The notes beneath the pieces are model-generated. The model was given only the letters and a program-made list of their open reading frames with translations. It had not been told where the DNA came from and did not search any database. Shown in pieces: positions 44,169 to 52,990 of a DNA stretch of 64,000 nt; positions within the stretch are counted from its first letter, which is position 1, and each line of letters opens with the position of its first letter. The stretch is from Limnobacter humi (lineage in GTDB: Bacteria > Pseudomonadota > Gammaproteobacteria > Burkholderiales > Burkholderiaceae_B). The stretch covers positions 744,001 through 808,000 of the forward strand of contig NZ_JANIGO010000001.1 of the NCBI RefSeq assembly GCF_024518835.1, in the 5' to 3' direction. Made by a program: the position numbers and the translations under genes.

Positions 44169-47100
44169 ATGCTCAAATACATCCGCCAGTCCAGCCTGTC
44201 CACGCGCCTGGTACTGGGCAGTCTACTGTCGCTGGTTGTGTTGTCGATTCCGCTGACACTGACTGGCTATTCCGTGCTGAAAAAGCAAACCATTGAACAA
44301 GCCGGCCTTGCGGCCAAGGCTCAAGCCGAGCAAATATCCTGGTCGGTGGATCGCCATCTGAAACAACACCTGAAGAGCCTGGTGTACACGGCCCAGGTGC
44401 AGGAGGCGATCGGGGACTTCGCACCAGTGCAGCTGCAGCGCATGATCGACTTGATGCGCAAAAACACCCCAGGCTATCTGTGGGTGGGCGTGGCAGCACC
44501 AGATGGCAGCGTGCTGGCTTCGGTGGACAATTTGTTGGTTGGAAAGAATGTCGGCAAGCGACCCTGGTTCCAAAAAGGATTGACCAAATCGGCAATCATG
44601 GACCTGCACGAGGCGGCCATGCTGGCGGCGCTGCTGCCCGAGCGGGCTTACGACAAGTACCAGTTCATTGATTTCACCACCCCCCTGCACAACCCGGACG
44701 GGACGACCTTCGCGGTGATTGGCATTCATTTGGACTGGAAATATTTTATCAATGAGGTGGAGCAGGACATTTTCAGTCAACGCAAGGTGTCCATGCCCAC
44801 AGTGATTTTGGCGGGCGATGGCAGCGTTCGATTGGGAAACCGGGCTGAGCTTGCAGACCTTCACGAGAAAACGCAATGGAGTCAGTTCTCCGGCTTCAAG
44901 CTTGCACAAGCTGGCACCACGAATTGGTCGATTGAACGCTTGGCCGACGGAAAACAGTATTTGTTGGCTTTCTCCCCAGCCAACCAGTCGGTTGAAGTTC
45001 AAGGCTTGGGTTGGGTGGCTGCAACAGTGACACCCCTGACACTGGTTGAAAAACCGATTTCGGACGCCTTGCTGTATGCAGTGGTCGCCCTGCTGCTGGG
45101 CACTGCAGCCACACTGACCCTGGTTGGGGTGTTGGGCCGAAGTGTTTCGAAATCGGCCACACGCTATGTGGACATGGTTCGCAAAGGCGATTCTCCGGCC
45201 GTCAGGGCATCCATGGCCGATCTGCCAAAAGAACTTCAACCACTGTCCCGCGAAATTTTCAACCTCACCCAAGACCTTCAGGCTCAAAGTATGAGCCTGA
45301 CAAAGGCATTGACACAAGCCAAGGAAAGTTACTGGGTGGTGGAGGCACTGATTCGCCAGGCACCACTGCCCATTGCCATGTTTGACATGAACATGTGCTA
45401 TGTCGCAGCCTCTGGCCAATGGGAGCTAACCTTTTGCCAAAACTCGGGCAGCCTGACAGGACGCTCACACTACGATGTCGTACCCAATATTCCCGAAAAC
45501 TGGAGAGCAGCACACCGCGCTGGCATGGAGGGCCGCAGCCTGATGGCCATGGCCGATGCGTGGACGGCACCAGACGGGACCCAACTGCTGCTGGACTGGG
45601 TCATTGAGCCCTGGAACCGGCCCGATGGCGAACGCGGCGGTATCATCATCATGTGTCGCGATGTGACCGAGGACGCGCGCTTGCGCGGCGAGTTGGCTGA
45701 AAGTGAAGAGCGTTTCAAGTTGGCGATGGAGGGATCGTACGACGGGCTGTGGGACTGGAAAGTGGGCGAGGAATCCATTTACTTCTCACCCAGCTGGAAG
45801 CGCTTGCTGGGCTATGAAGACCATGAGCTGGAGAACCTGTTTTCGACCTGGGAACGTTTGACGGTTCCAGAAGATGCACAGCGCGCCAAGCAGGAACTGC
45901 AAGCCAGCTTGGACGACGCGTCTTCATCCGCATTTGAAAGTGCGTTCCGGATGGTGCACAAATCCGGGCAGTTGGTGGATATTCTTTCCAGGGCATTGAT
46001 TGTTCGAGACGCCCATGGGAAAGCACTTCGCGTGGTGGGTACCCATTTTGACCGCACCAAGGAGTTGGCACTGGAGCAACGCGCGCGCGATGCGTCTGTG
46101 GCTGCGGAAGTGGAACGCGAGGCCAACGCGGCCAAGAGTCGGTTCCTGGCAACCATTAGCCATGAGATTCGTACCCCCCTGAATGGTGTGATTGGTTTTG
46201 CCAAGCTGCTTCAAATGGACTTGCCCGATGGGCCGCAGCGTGAGCATGCCGGCTATTTGGTGCAAACAGCGGAAACACTGTCAACCATATTGAATGACAT
46301 TCTGGATTTCTCAAAACTGGAATCGGGCATGCTGGCGTTGTCCAACAACCCGTTCTCGCTGGATGACGTGTTGAAGAGCAGCTCGGAGCTAAGCCGCCTG
46401 AACTGCGCAGCCAAGCAGATCGACTTTGAATTGGTGACGGCCATGGAGCCCGGTTTGGTGTATCTGGGCGATGCCGGGCGACTGCGCCAAATCATCCAGA
46501 ACCTGCTGTCCAATGCGATCAAGTTCACCGAGCAGGGCAAAGTTCAGCTGGTGGTTCGCATCGAATCGACCGGGCCAACATCCGACGCCATTGCATTCGA
46601 AGTACGGGACACTGGCCGTGGCGTGCCAGCCGACAAACTGCCCCTGCTGTTCAAGCCCTTTGTTCAGGTTCACAGCGATGGTGAAAACAGGCTGGGTGGC
46701 ACAGGATTGGGTTTGTCGATCGTGAAAAACCTAGTCCAGGCCATGGGTGGCGACATTCACATGGAATCGACCGTGGGTGAAGGCACCGTGGTGAAATTCC
46801 ACATTCCGCTATCCCGGGTGGACAAGCAAGCCCAAGCGATTGTGGAGCGCATTCAACCTGCCCGAAGTCTCAACCTGCTGGTGGCTGATGACACCCCGTT
46901 GAACCTGAAGTTGCTGACGCTGTTTCTGGAAAAAGATGGTCATGTGGTACACAGCGCCACAGACGGGATGGAAGCCCTGAGACTGGCGGAGCAATCGCGG
47001 TTTGATTTCATATTGCTCGACATTGACATGCCAAAACTGTCTGGCCTGGACGTGGCTCGCAGAATTCGCGCTGGCAGCGGACCGAACGAACACACCCCGA

Positions 47101-47246
47101 TTGCCGCATTGACCGGTTATGCCTTTGAAAGCGACCGGATTGAATCTGAACAAGCCGGCATGAATTATCACTTTGCCAAGCCCATTCAGTTCGATGCCTT
47201 GCTCAACCAATTGGCCCTGCATAGCGGCGCAGGGCAAACCACGTAA
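44169..47246 (+). CDS. Hybrid sensor histidine kinase with periplasmic sensor, two PAS domains and receiver
   Basis: 1025 residues. TM1 about 12-32, a Cache-like periplasmic sensor about 33-295 (FTTPLHNPDGTTFAVIGIHLDWKYF), TM2 about 298-320 (LLYAVVALLLGTAATLTLVGVL), two PAS domains (about 390-520, and 525-640 starting ESEERFKLAMEGSYDGLWDW), HisKA with phospho-acceptor His665 in SHEIRTPLNGV, HATPase (NLLSNAIKFTEQG; GTGLGLSIVK) and a C-terminal receiver with Asp951 in LLDIDMPKLSG. ATG 44169 with GAGGG upstream. No separate output regulator is adjacent; the signal is unknown. Confidence 0.92.
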   Translation: MLKYIRQSSLSTRLVLGSLLSLVVLSIPLTLTGYSVLKKQTIEQAGLAAKAQAEQISWSVDRHLKQHLKSLVYTAQVQEAIGDFAPVQLQRMIDLMRKNTPGYLWVGVAAPDGSVLASVDNLLVGKNVGKRPWFQKGLTKSAIMDLHEAAMLAALLPERAYDKYQFIDFTTPLHNPDGTTFAVIGIHLDWKYFINEVEQDIFSQRKVSMPTVILAGDGSVRLGNRAELADLHEKTQWSQFSGFKLAQAGTTNWSIERLADGKQYLLAFSPANQSVEVQGLGWVAATVTPLTLVEKPISDALLYAVVALLLGTAATLTLVGVLGRSVSKSATRYVDMVRKGDSPAVRASMADLPKELQPLSREIFNLTQDLQAQSMSLTKALTQAKESYWVVEALIRQAPLPIAMFDMNMCYVAASGQWELTFCQNSGSLTGRSHYDVVPNIPENWRAAHRAGMEGRSLMAMADAWTAPDGTQLLLDWVIEPWNRPDGERGGIIIMCRDVTEDARLRGELAESEERFKLAMEGSYDGLWDWKVGEESIYFSPSWKRLLGYEDHELENLFSTWERLTVPEDAQRAKQELQASLDDASSSAFESAFRMVHKSGQLVDILSRALIVRDAHGKALRVVGTHFDRTKELALEQRARDASVAAEVEREANAAKSRFLATISHEIRTPLNGVIGFAKLLQMDLPDGPQREHAGYLVQTAETLSTILNDILDFSKLESGMLALSNNPFSLDDVLKSSSELSRLNCAAKQIDFELVTAMEPGLVYLGDAGRLRQIIQNLLSNAIKFTEQGKVQLVVRIESTGPTSDAIAFEVRDTGRGVPADKLPLLFKPFVQVHSDGENRLGGTGLGLSIVKNLVQAMGGDIHMESTVGEGTVVKFHIPLSRVDKQAQAIVERIQPARSLNLLVADDTPLNLKLLTLFLEKDGHVVHSATDGMEALRLAEQSRFDFILLDIDMPKLSGLDVARRIRAGSGPNEHTPIAALTGYAFESDRIESEQAGMNYHFAKPIQFDALLNQLALHSGAGQTT
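45278..45300. repeat. TCAGGCTCA-type hairpin copy 2, inside the hybrid kinase gene
   Basis: TCAGGCTCA, 5-base loop AAGTA, TGAGCCTGA: 9-bp perfect stem in coding sequence (residues Q-A-Q-S-M-S-L). Same stem and loop length as at 13789 and 63518. Confidence 0.75.
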
Positions 47247-47264
47247 CAAGCCCAGCGGATGTGT

Positions 47265-48254
47265 TTACAGGTGACCGGGCTGGGCCACTGGAATCCAGTG
47301 CCCGTCCTTTTTGACCACCTCGTAGCGGGCCCACCGCTTGAAAGATTCCGCGGAGCTTAAGCCTGTGTCATAGAGGTTGGCGCCCGCGACATTTTTGTAA
47401 ATCACCTGCTGCGTGGCGGCATCTTTGTAGGGGGTCACGAGGGACATGTCCAGCAGTTCCCGAACACACCACCGATAACCCACTTGACCATTGCTGTAGA
47501 AAGAACCGACGGTGAGTGTTTGTGGGTGCAGCCCCTCTTTTTCTGAATGCTGGACCGCATGCTCAAAAAGCTCGGACAAGACATCCGTGCTAACGTCGAC
47601 AAACGACTTCATGTGAGAGATGGCGTATGCAAAATCCTCATGGGTGAGCGAAACCCCGGCTTCATCGGCTGTTTCAATGTGGACCTTCTTCGCCCGTGAA
47701 AAATGGTGAGGATACCGCCGCCAGGGAAACAGCGCGTTGAACAACACCCCCACGGTGAACAGTGCAGCCACATTGAACCAGACCGGGTTGAATACATACC
47801 CGTAACCCAGGTGAGTAACTGCAGGGCCGCCGATCACTGCGGCCAGTGCTGTTGCACCACCCGGTGGGTGGATGCAACGGGCAAAGTACATGGCCGAGAC
47901 CGACAGACCCACTGCCAGCGCAGCAGCCAACAACACGTGGGGAACCCACCGGGCACAGGTGACACCGATGATGGCCGCCAGGGTATGACTGCCCCAGACC
48001 GCCCAGGGCTGCGACAGTGGACCATGCGGAACCGCGAAGATGAGCACAGCCGACGCGCCCATGGAGGCCACCACCAACAGGTTGGGCGTACCCCCCATGA
48101 GCAGGCTGGAAGTTAGCACCACCGCCAAAATACCCAAAAATGCCCCCAAACCGGATATGAGCTTCTCGAGGTGGCCAGTGGTGTTGGATTCCAAACCGAC
48201 GACGGACCGGAACAGTCGAACCGCGGGTTGCTGCTTGAAGGCAGAAATTTTCAT
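47265..48254 (-). CDS. HPP-family membrane protein
   Basis: 329 residues. N-terminal half has four to five transmembrane segments containing the name-giving motif CIHPPGGATAL, preceded by ASMGASAVLIFAVP; nitrite transport has been proposed for plant and cyanobacterial relatives. The C-terminal about 140 residues are soluble (SLTHEDFAYAISHMKSFVDVS; GSFYSNGQVGYRWCVREL) and not recognised. Convergent with the kinase gene. Confidence 0.83.
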   Translation of the reverse strand: MKISAFKQQPAVRLFRSVVGLESNTTGHLEKLISGLGAFLGILAVVLTSSLLMGGTPNLLVVASMGASAVLIFAVPHGPLSQPWAVWGSHTLAAIIGVTCARWVPHVLLAAALAVGLSVSAMYFARCIHPPGGATALAAVIGGPAVTHLGYGYVFNPVWFNVAALFTVGVLFNALFPWRRYPHHFSRAKKVHIETADEAGVSLTHEDFAYAISHMKSFVDVSTDVLSELFEHAVQHSEKEGLHPQTLTVGSFYSNGQVGYRWCVRELLDMSLVTPYKDAATQQVIYKNVAGANLYDTGLSSAESFKRWARYEVVKKDGHWIPVAQPGHL

Positions 48255-48408
48255 GACGACAGGATTTTTTTACAGTGTTTGACATTGTGGCGCATTGTGC
48301 ACCGAATGGGTGCATTACGGAACTGGTTGATTCCCGAACGGTGGGGGAATCACCCGGCTTGGCTTGCGGCACAATGGCGGTTTACTTGTACCCCTCGCTG
48401 GAGACGCC

Positions 48409-49149
48409 ATGGAATTGTTGATGGACCCGAATGTGTGGATCGCTTTTGCGATTCTGACGAGTCTGGAAATTGTGTTGGGCATTGACAACGTGATTTTCAT
48501 CACGGTGCTGGTGTCGAAGTTGCCAGCCGATATTCAGGACCGAGTACGTCGGTTCGGGTTGATGTTTGCCATGGTTACCCGGGTGGGACTGCTGTTCTCA
48601 CTGTCGTGGATCATCGGGCTGACAGAGCCGCTGTTTCAGGCTTTTGGCAAGGCTGTCACCGGCAGGGATTTGGTGTTGTTCTTTGGCGGACTGTTCTTGC
48701 TTTGGAAAGCATCCAAAGAAATCTACCTGCAAGTGGAGGTGCCCAACCACACGGAAGAGTCGGCCGGAACAGCCAAAGTGGCCGGGAAAACCGGTGCAGC
48801 ATTGTTTTGGGGCTCAATTGTACAAATCGGCATTCTCGACATCGTGTTTAGCCTGGACTCCGTGATCACGGCAGTCGGCATGGTGGACCAGATTGAAGTG
48901 ATGATTGCCGCGGTGATGGTGGCGGTCGGTGTGATGATGGTTGCCGCCAAACCGATTGGCGAGTTTGTGGAAAAGCACGCCTCGGTGAAGGTGCTCGCCC
49001 TGTCGTTTCTGATGATGGTTGGCATGCTGTTGATTGCTGAAAGCTTTGGGGTGCATGTGCCCAAGGCATACCTCTACAGCGCCATGGGTTTCTCGCTGCT
49101 GGTGGAGTTGCTCAACTTGCGGTCTCGGAGCAAAACCAGCGGCACTTGA
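48409..49149 (+). CDS. TerC-family integral membrane protein
   Basis: 246 residues with seven hydrophobic segments. Family signatures: AILTSLEIVLGIDNVIFI near the N-terminus and ILDIVFSLDSVITAVGM in the second half, carrying the paired acidic residues of TerC transporters (metal export or tellurite resistance-like). Resembles the short YgdQ/YoaE-type branch. ATG 48409 with GGAG upstream. No neighbouring metal regulator. Confidence 0.9.
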   Translation: MELLMDPNVWIAFAILTSLEIVLGIDNVIFITVLVSKLPADIQDRVRRFGLMFAMVTRVGLLFSLSWIIGLTEPLFQAFGKAVTGRDLVLFFGGLFLLWKASKEIYLQVEVPNHTEESAGTAKVAGKTGAALFWGSIVQIGILDIVFSLDSVITAVGMVDQIEVMIAAVMVAVGVMMVAAKPIGEFVEKHASVKVLALSFLMMVGMLLIAESFGVHVPKAYLYSAMGFSLLVELLNLRSRSKTSGT

Positions 49150-49195
49150 GCACCCCGATTGATATACACTGTGCAAAAGAAATTCAGGGGCTTGT

Positions 49196-49804
49196 ATGCG
49201 GTGGTTGTTGGGTGCGCTGGGATCATTGCTGGGTACCTTGGCCATACTCCTGATTGCCATGGGTGTGTCTGCCGCCTTGGGTACCAGCCACTCCAGTGAA
49301 TCGACCCAGAAATTTGCGCCGGGTGTGCATGCCATCATGCGGCATGCCTCGTCACCCGGTGCTGGCGACCCAGCCGCGTTTACTTTGCAGCGCTGTGACA
49401 CCCAACGCAATTTGAATGTCCGGGGTCGAGACCAGGCGGTCTTGGTCGGAAAATATTTCAGGGATCATCCGTTTTATTTCACTGCGGTGTATTCCAGTCA
49501 ATGGTGTCGCTGCAAGGACACAGCCCTGCTCATGGGCTTGGGAGCCTCAACGAATTTGCCGGCGCTCAACTCGTTTTTCAATAATGAGGGGGCCGGGGGA
49601 CCGCAAACACAGGCATTGCGACAGTTCCTGATTCAACTGGGTCCGCGGGACAAAGTGCTGCTCGTCACCCATCAATTGAACATCAAGGCCCTCACGGGGG
49701 TGTACCCACAACCCGGTGAAATCGTTTTCTTCACCATACAGCCCACCGGAAAGGTGACCGTGGTAGAGCGCCTTAAACCCCAGGCGATGGTTCAACACGG
49801 GTAA
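49196..49804 (+). CDS. Membrane-anchored histidine phosphatase family protein
   Basis: 202 residues. One N-terminal transmembrane/signal segment (about 3-28), then the catalytic core IMRHASSPG (RH motif) and second His in VTHQLNIKALTG. QRCDTQRNLNVRGRDQA matches the extra-cytoplasmic histidine phosphatase subgroup. Substrate unknown. Its end overlaps the convergent EamA gene by 32 bases. Confidence 0.82.
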   Translation: MRWLLGALGSLLGTLAILLIAMGVSAALGTSHSSESTQKFAPGVHAIMRHASSPGAGDPAAFTLQRCDTQRNLNVRGRDQAVLVGKYFRDHPFYFTAVYSSQWCRCKDTALLMGLGASTNLPALNSFFNNEGAGGPQTQALRQFLIQLGPRDKVLLVTHQLNIKALTGVYPQPGEIVFFTIQPTGKVTVVERLKPQAMVQHG

Positions 49805-50645
49805 CCAGCGCTATGCCCAACACCACAGGTACAATCCCGATGAAATCAAGCGGGTGCAGCGGCTCATCCAGCAGCAGGTAGCCTGCCACCAAACCCAGGG
49901 GAGGCGTTAAAAACAGCCACACGCTGGCGGCGCTGGCGCTGCCTTTCTCCAGCATGTTGAACCACAGCAAATAACCAGCGATCGACACCACCAACACCAT
50001 CCACGCCAGCGACACCAAAAACCGGGGGGTGACCTGTACAGCCGACCAGGGTTCCATCCAGATGGCCAACGGCAGCAGGGTTAAACCAGACAACACAATC
50101 TGGAAACCCGTGGCGGCAACCACCCCCATGCTAACCGGGTACTTTTTGTAGAACACCGTCCCGCTGGCCAAAGTAAACAGGGCCAGAAGCACCAGAACAA
50201 AACCGTGCAGTGAATCGGCTGGCCCACCCACCCGACTTCGAACAATGAAGGCCACCCCGGCAAAACCCAAACACAATCCCAGCCATTTGGTTCGAGACAA
50301 CGGTTCTTTGAGCCACAGGGCCGACAGTGCAGCCACCACAATTGGGTTGGCACTGATGAGAATGGTCGCCAACCCGGAGCTGAGCGAGCCCATGCCAGTC
50401 CAGCTCAAGCCCAGATACAGCGAATGATTGCACCAGCCCAGCACCAGCAAAATCAACCACTCCCGGCCTTTGGGCCACCGCAAATCACCGCGCAGGGCTG
50501 ACCACGCCATCAGCAAAGCGCCCGCAATCAGAAAGCGCACACTGAGAAAGAGCAGCGGTGGACTGTCCATTAAACCAAGCTTGGCGGCGGGAAATGCACT
50601 GGTCCAGATGAGGACAAAGGGCAACGCGAGAACAACGATTGGCAT
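49773..50645 (-). CDS. EamA-family (DMT) transporter
   Basis: 290 residues, ten hydrophobic segments in two EamA halves, with PFVLIWTSAFPAAKLGL at the start and LWLKEPLSRTKWLGLCLGFAGV and GYLLLDEPLHPLDFIGIVPVVLGIAL at the half ends. Metabolite export of unknown substrate. Follows another DMT gene by 4 bases on the same strand. Confidence 0.88.
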   Translation of the reverse strand: MPIVVLALPFVLIWTSAFPAAKLGLMDSPPLLFLSVRFLIAGALLMAWSALRGDLRWPKGREWLILLVLGWCNHSLYLGLSWTGMGSLSSGLATILISANPIVVAALSALWLKEPLSRTKWLGLCLGFAGVAFIVRSRVGGPADSLHGFVLVLLALFTLASGTVFYKKYPVSMGVVAATGFQIVLSGLTLLPLAIWMEPWSAVQVTPRFLVSLAWMVLVVSIAGYLLWFNMLEKGSASAASVWLFLTPPLGLVAGYLLLDEPLHPLDFIGIVPVVLGIALVTRVEPSPGV

Positions 50646-50649
50646 GGGA

Positions 50650-51507
50650 TTAAATTCTCAACAGAAATAGACCGAGGGTGACCAAGCCGGCGGCACACAG
50701 TCGCCGGCGCGAATGGGCTCGCTCCTTGAACACCCCAATAGACAACAGCGTTGCGAAGACAATACCCGCATTGCTGAACGCCACCGCCACCGCCGCTGGC
50801 AAAACCCGCATGGCATGAATAACCAACACATAGGCCAAACCAATGCACAGGCCGCCCACGGCAATCATCCAGAGGGGAGGCCGTGCGGCGGGAGACCATC
50901 GACCAGTGCGGTGCTTCAGATCAACGCTGAGCACCAGCCAACCACAGGCATAGCCAAATGACACATAGCCCAGAAGAGCGGAGAATGAGTGCAGGTGTTG
51001 TGTGGCTTGCTGGTCACTGAGGGAGTAAATGCTGGTGCACAGCATGGACAAGAGCGCCCATGGAACGGCACCCTGCTGACCTGTGGAGCGAATGCCCACC
51101 GTGAGCAGCAGCAAGCCGGCAACCCCCACCAAGAGCGCAAACCAGGCGTGCCCGGGCAACTGTTGGTCAAGCAGCAGACTTGCCCAAACGGCGATCAACA
51201 GTGGAGAACTGCGCACCAGTGGGTAAACCAGCGCCACGGGCGCCTGGCGATAGGCACGGGTCAGCCCCAGGAAATACACGGCATTGGACGATGCCGAGAG
51301 CAGCAGACAGCCCACCAAATGACCTGACCATTGAACTGTCTTGAACCATTCGATGAGCCCCCAAGGCGCGAGCAGAACGCCATGGCCCAACAGGACCCAC
51401 CACAGCAAACCACGCGCAGGGGGCTGCTGACGGGCCATGAGGTTCCACCCCACGTGCATGAACACCGACAGGGCCACCCACAACAAGGCTTGATCAAATT
51501 CAGACAA
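50650..51507 (-). CDS. EamA-like (DMT) transporter
   Basis: About 285 residues with ten hydrophobic segments: ALLWVALSVFMHVGWNLMA start, GLTRAYRQAPVALVYPLVRSSPLL, and C-terminal VLPAAVAVAFSNAGIVFATLLSIGVFKER. A DMT-superfamily transporter. The start is uncertain; TTG at 51505-51507 just before the first helix is suggested, as no ATG precedes it in frame in a sensible place. Co-transcribed with the EamA gene downstream. Confidence 0.78.
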   Translation of the reverse strand: MSEFDQALLWVALSVFMHVGWNLMARQQPPARGLLWWVLLGHGVLLAPWGLIEWFKTVQWSGHLVGCLLLSASSNAVYFLGLTRAYRQAPVALVYPLVRSSPLLIAVWASLLLDQQLPGHAWFALLVGVAGLLLLTVGIRSTGQQGAVPWALLSMLCTSIYSLSDQQATQHLHSFSALLGYVSFGYACGWLVLSVDLKHRTGRWSPAARPPLWMIAVGGLCIGLAYVLVIHAMRVLPAAVAVAFSNAGIVFATLLSIGVFKERAHSRRRLCAAGLVTLGLFLLRI

Positions 51508-51652
51508 CAAGACAACAACCCGCTGGGAAAACCAACAGCTATAGCCCAAGCAAGGCGACAGAACAACTGGGGTTTGTGTGGGGGCGCGCCACTGCGTACG
51601 TGGATTGGCTATGATGCAGCTTGGTGCTTTCGATCAGGCGCAGCAGATTGTC

Positions 51653-52990
51653 ATGGGTAAATCCTCCAACGCCGGGGACGGCAAAGCAGTTCCGTCCGGA
51701 CGCCTGGCCCGTCTGTCGAAATTCGGTGCGTTGGCCACCACAGTGGCCGGGTCCGTGGTCAAGAACGGGACCAAGCAACTGGTGCAGGGCAAGCGCCCCA
51801 AACTCAGCGACCTCCTGTTGACCCCAAAAAATGCAATGCGTGTGGCCAACCAATTGGCCCAGCTTCGGGGTGCCGCCATGAAATTGGGTCAACTGATTTC
51901 CATGGACGCCGGAGACATCCTGCCGCCGCAACTGGCCGATATTTTGGCCCGGCTGCGGTCAGATGCACACCACATGCCCAAGGCCCAGCTTTATCAAATG
52001 TTGTCACAGGAGTGGGGCGACAATTGGCAAAGTCGCGTCGCGCGATTCGATGAAAACCCTGTGGCGGCGGCTTCGATTGGTCAGGTACACCGCGCCATCT
52101 CGCTGGATGGCCAACCCCTGGCTGTCAAGATTCAATACCCCGGCGTTCGAGAAAGTATCGACAGCGACATTGACAATGTGGCGTCCATTTTGCGATTCAC
52201 CGGATTGGTACCGGACACTCTGGACATTCGAGAACTGTTGCAGGAAGCCAAAAAGCAGTTGCATGAAGAGGCTGATTACCAACGGGAAGCCGATTGCCTC
52301 GAACAATTCAGAATGGCCATGGGCGATTGGCCGCACTGTGCCATCCCCGGCATTCACCGCGACCTGAGCACCCGCCGCATACTGGCCATGGACTTTGTGG
52401 AAGGCGAGCCGATTGAAAGCTTGACAACGGCCCCGCAAAGCGTTCGGGATGGGGTGTTGAGCACCCTGTTCACCCTGATGTTTTGTGAACTGTTCCACAT
52501 GCGCCTGATGCAGACAGACCCCAACTTTGCCAACTATTTGGCAAGGCCGACAACACAGACCGTGGTGCTGCTTGACTTTGGCGCGACGCGGCCATTCACA
52601 CCCGAGTTGGTGGCGGGTTATCAGGCTGTGGTGGCGGCAGCTTTGGCTGGCAGCCGACCGGGGCTTGAAGCAGCAGCCCTGCAAATTGGTTACTTCGACG
52701 ACACCACGCAGCGCCACCACCGCGAATTGGTGCTGGACCTCATGGAACTGGCCTGTGAACCCCTGTGCAGCGCAGAGGCTTATGATTTTGGCCAGGCAAA
52801 CCTGGCTGAGCGCTTGCGAGACAAAGGCCTCCGCTTGGCGGAGGATTGGCAGTTTTGGCACACCCCACCGGTGGACTGCCTATTTTTACACCGCAAAATG
52901 GGTGGCCTGTTTTTGCTGGCCACTCGGCTGAAAGCACGCGTGAATATTCAGCGCTGCCTTCAGACGGCAGCGGGTGTCAACGCCCCTTAG
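51653..52990 (+). CDS. ABC1/COQ8 (AarF/UbiB-like) protein kinase-like protein
   Basis: About 445 residues. Atypical kinase motifs: KLGQLISM (the KxGQ motif), AAASIGQVHRA (A-rich loop), AVKIQYPGV (ATP-binding Lys), EEADYQREA, QTDPNFANY (catalytic loop) and LLDFGAT (DFG). Relatives support ubiquinone synthesis, but a second, non-UbiB paralogue is common in Burkholderiales. ATG 51653 is proposed; ATG 51611 is possible. Its end overlaps convergent eptA by 14 bases. Confidence 0.85.
   Translation: MGKSSNAGDGKAVPSGRLARLSKFGALATTVAGSVVKNGTKQLVQGKRPKLSDLLLTPKNAMRVANQLAQLRGAAMKLGQLISMDAGDILPPQLADILARLRSDAHHMPKAQLYQMLSQEWGDNWQSRVARFDENPVAAASIGQVHRAISLDGQPLAVKIQYPGVRESIDSDIDNVASILRFTGLVPDTLDIRELLQEAKKQLHEEADYQREADCLEQFRMAMGDWPHCAIPGIHRDLSTRRILAMDFVEGEPIESLTTAPQSVRDGVLSTLFTLMFCELFHMRLMQTDPNFANYLARPTTQTVVLLDFGATRPFTPELVAGYQAVVAAALAGSRPGLEAAALQIGYFDDTTQRHHRELVLDLMELACEPLCSAEAYDFGQANLAERLRDKGLRLAEDWQFWHTPPVDCLFLHRKMGGLFLLATRLKARVNIQRCLQTAAGVNAP

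Noticed and set aside
44223-45419. 398-codon open frame opposite the hybrid kinase
   Set aside because: Antisense to the sensor and PAS domains; no family features.
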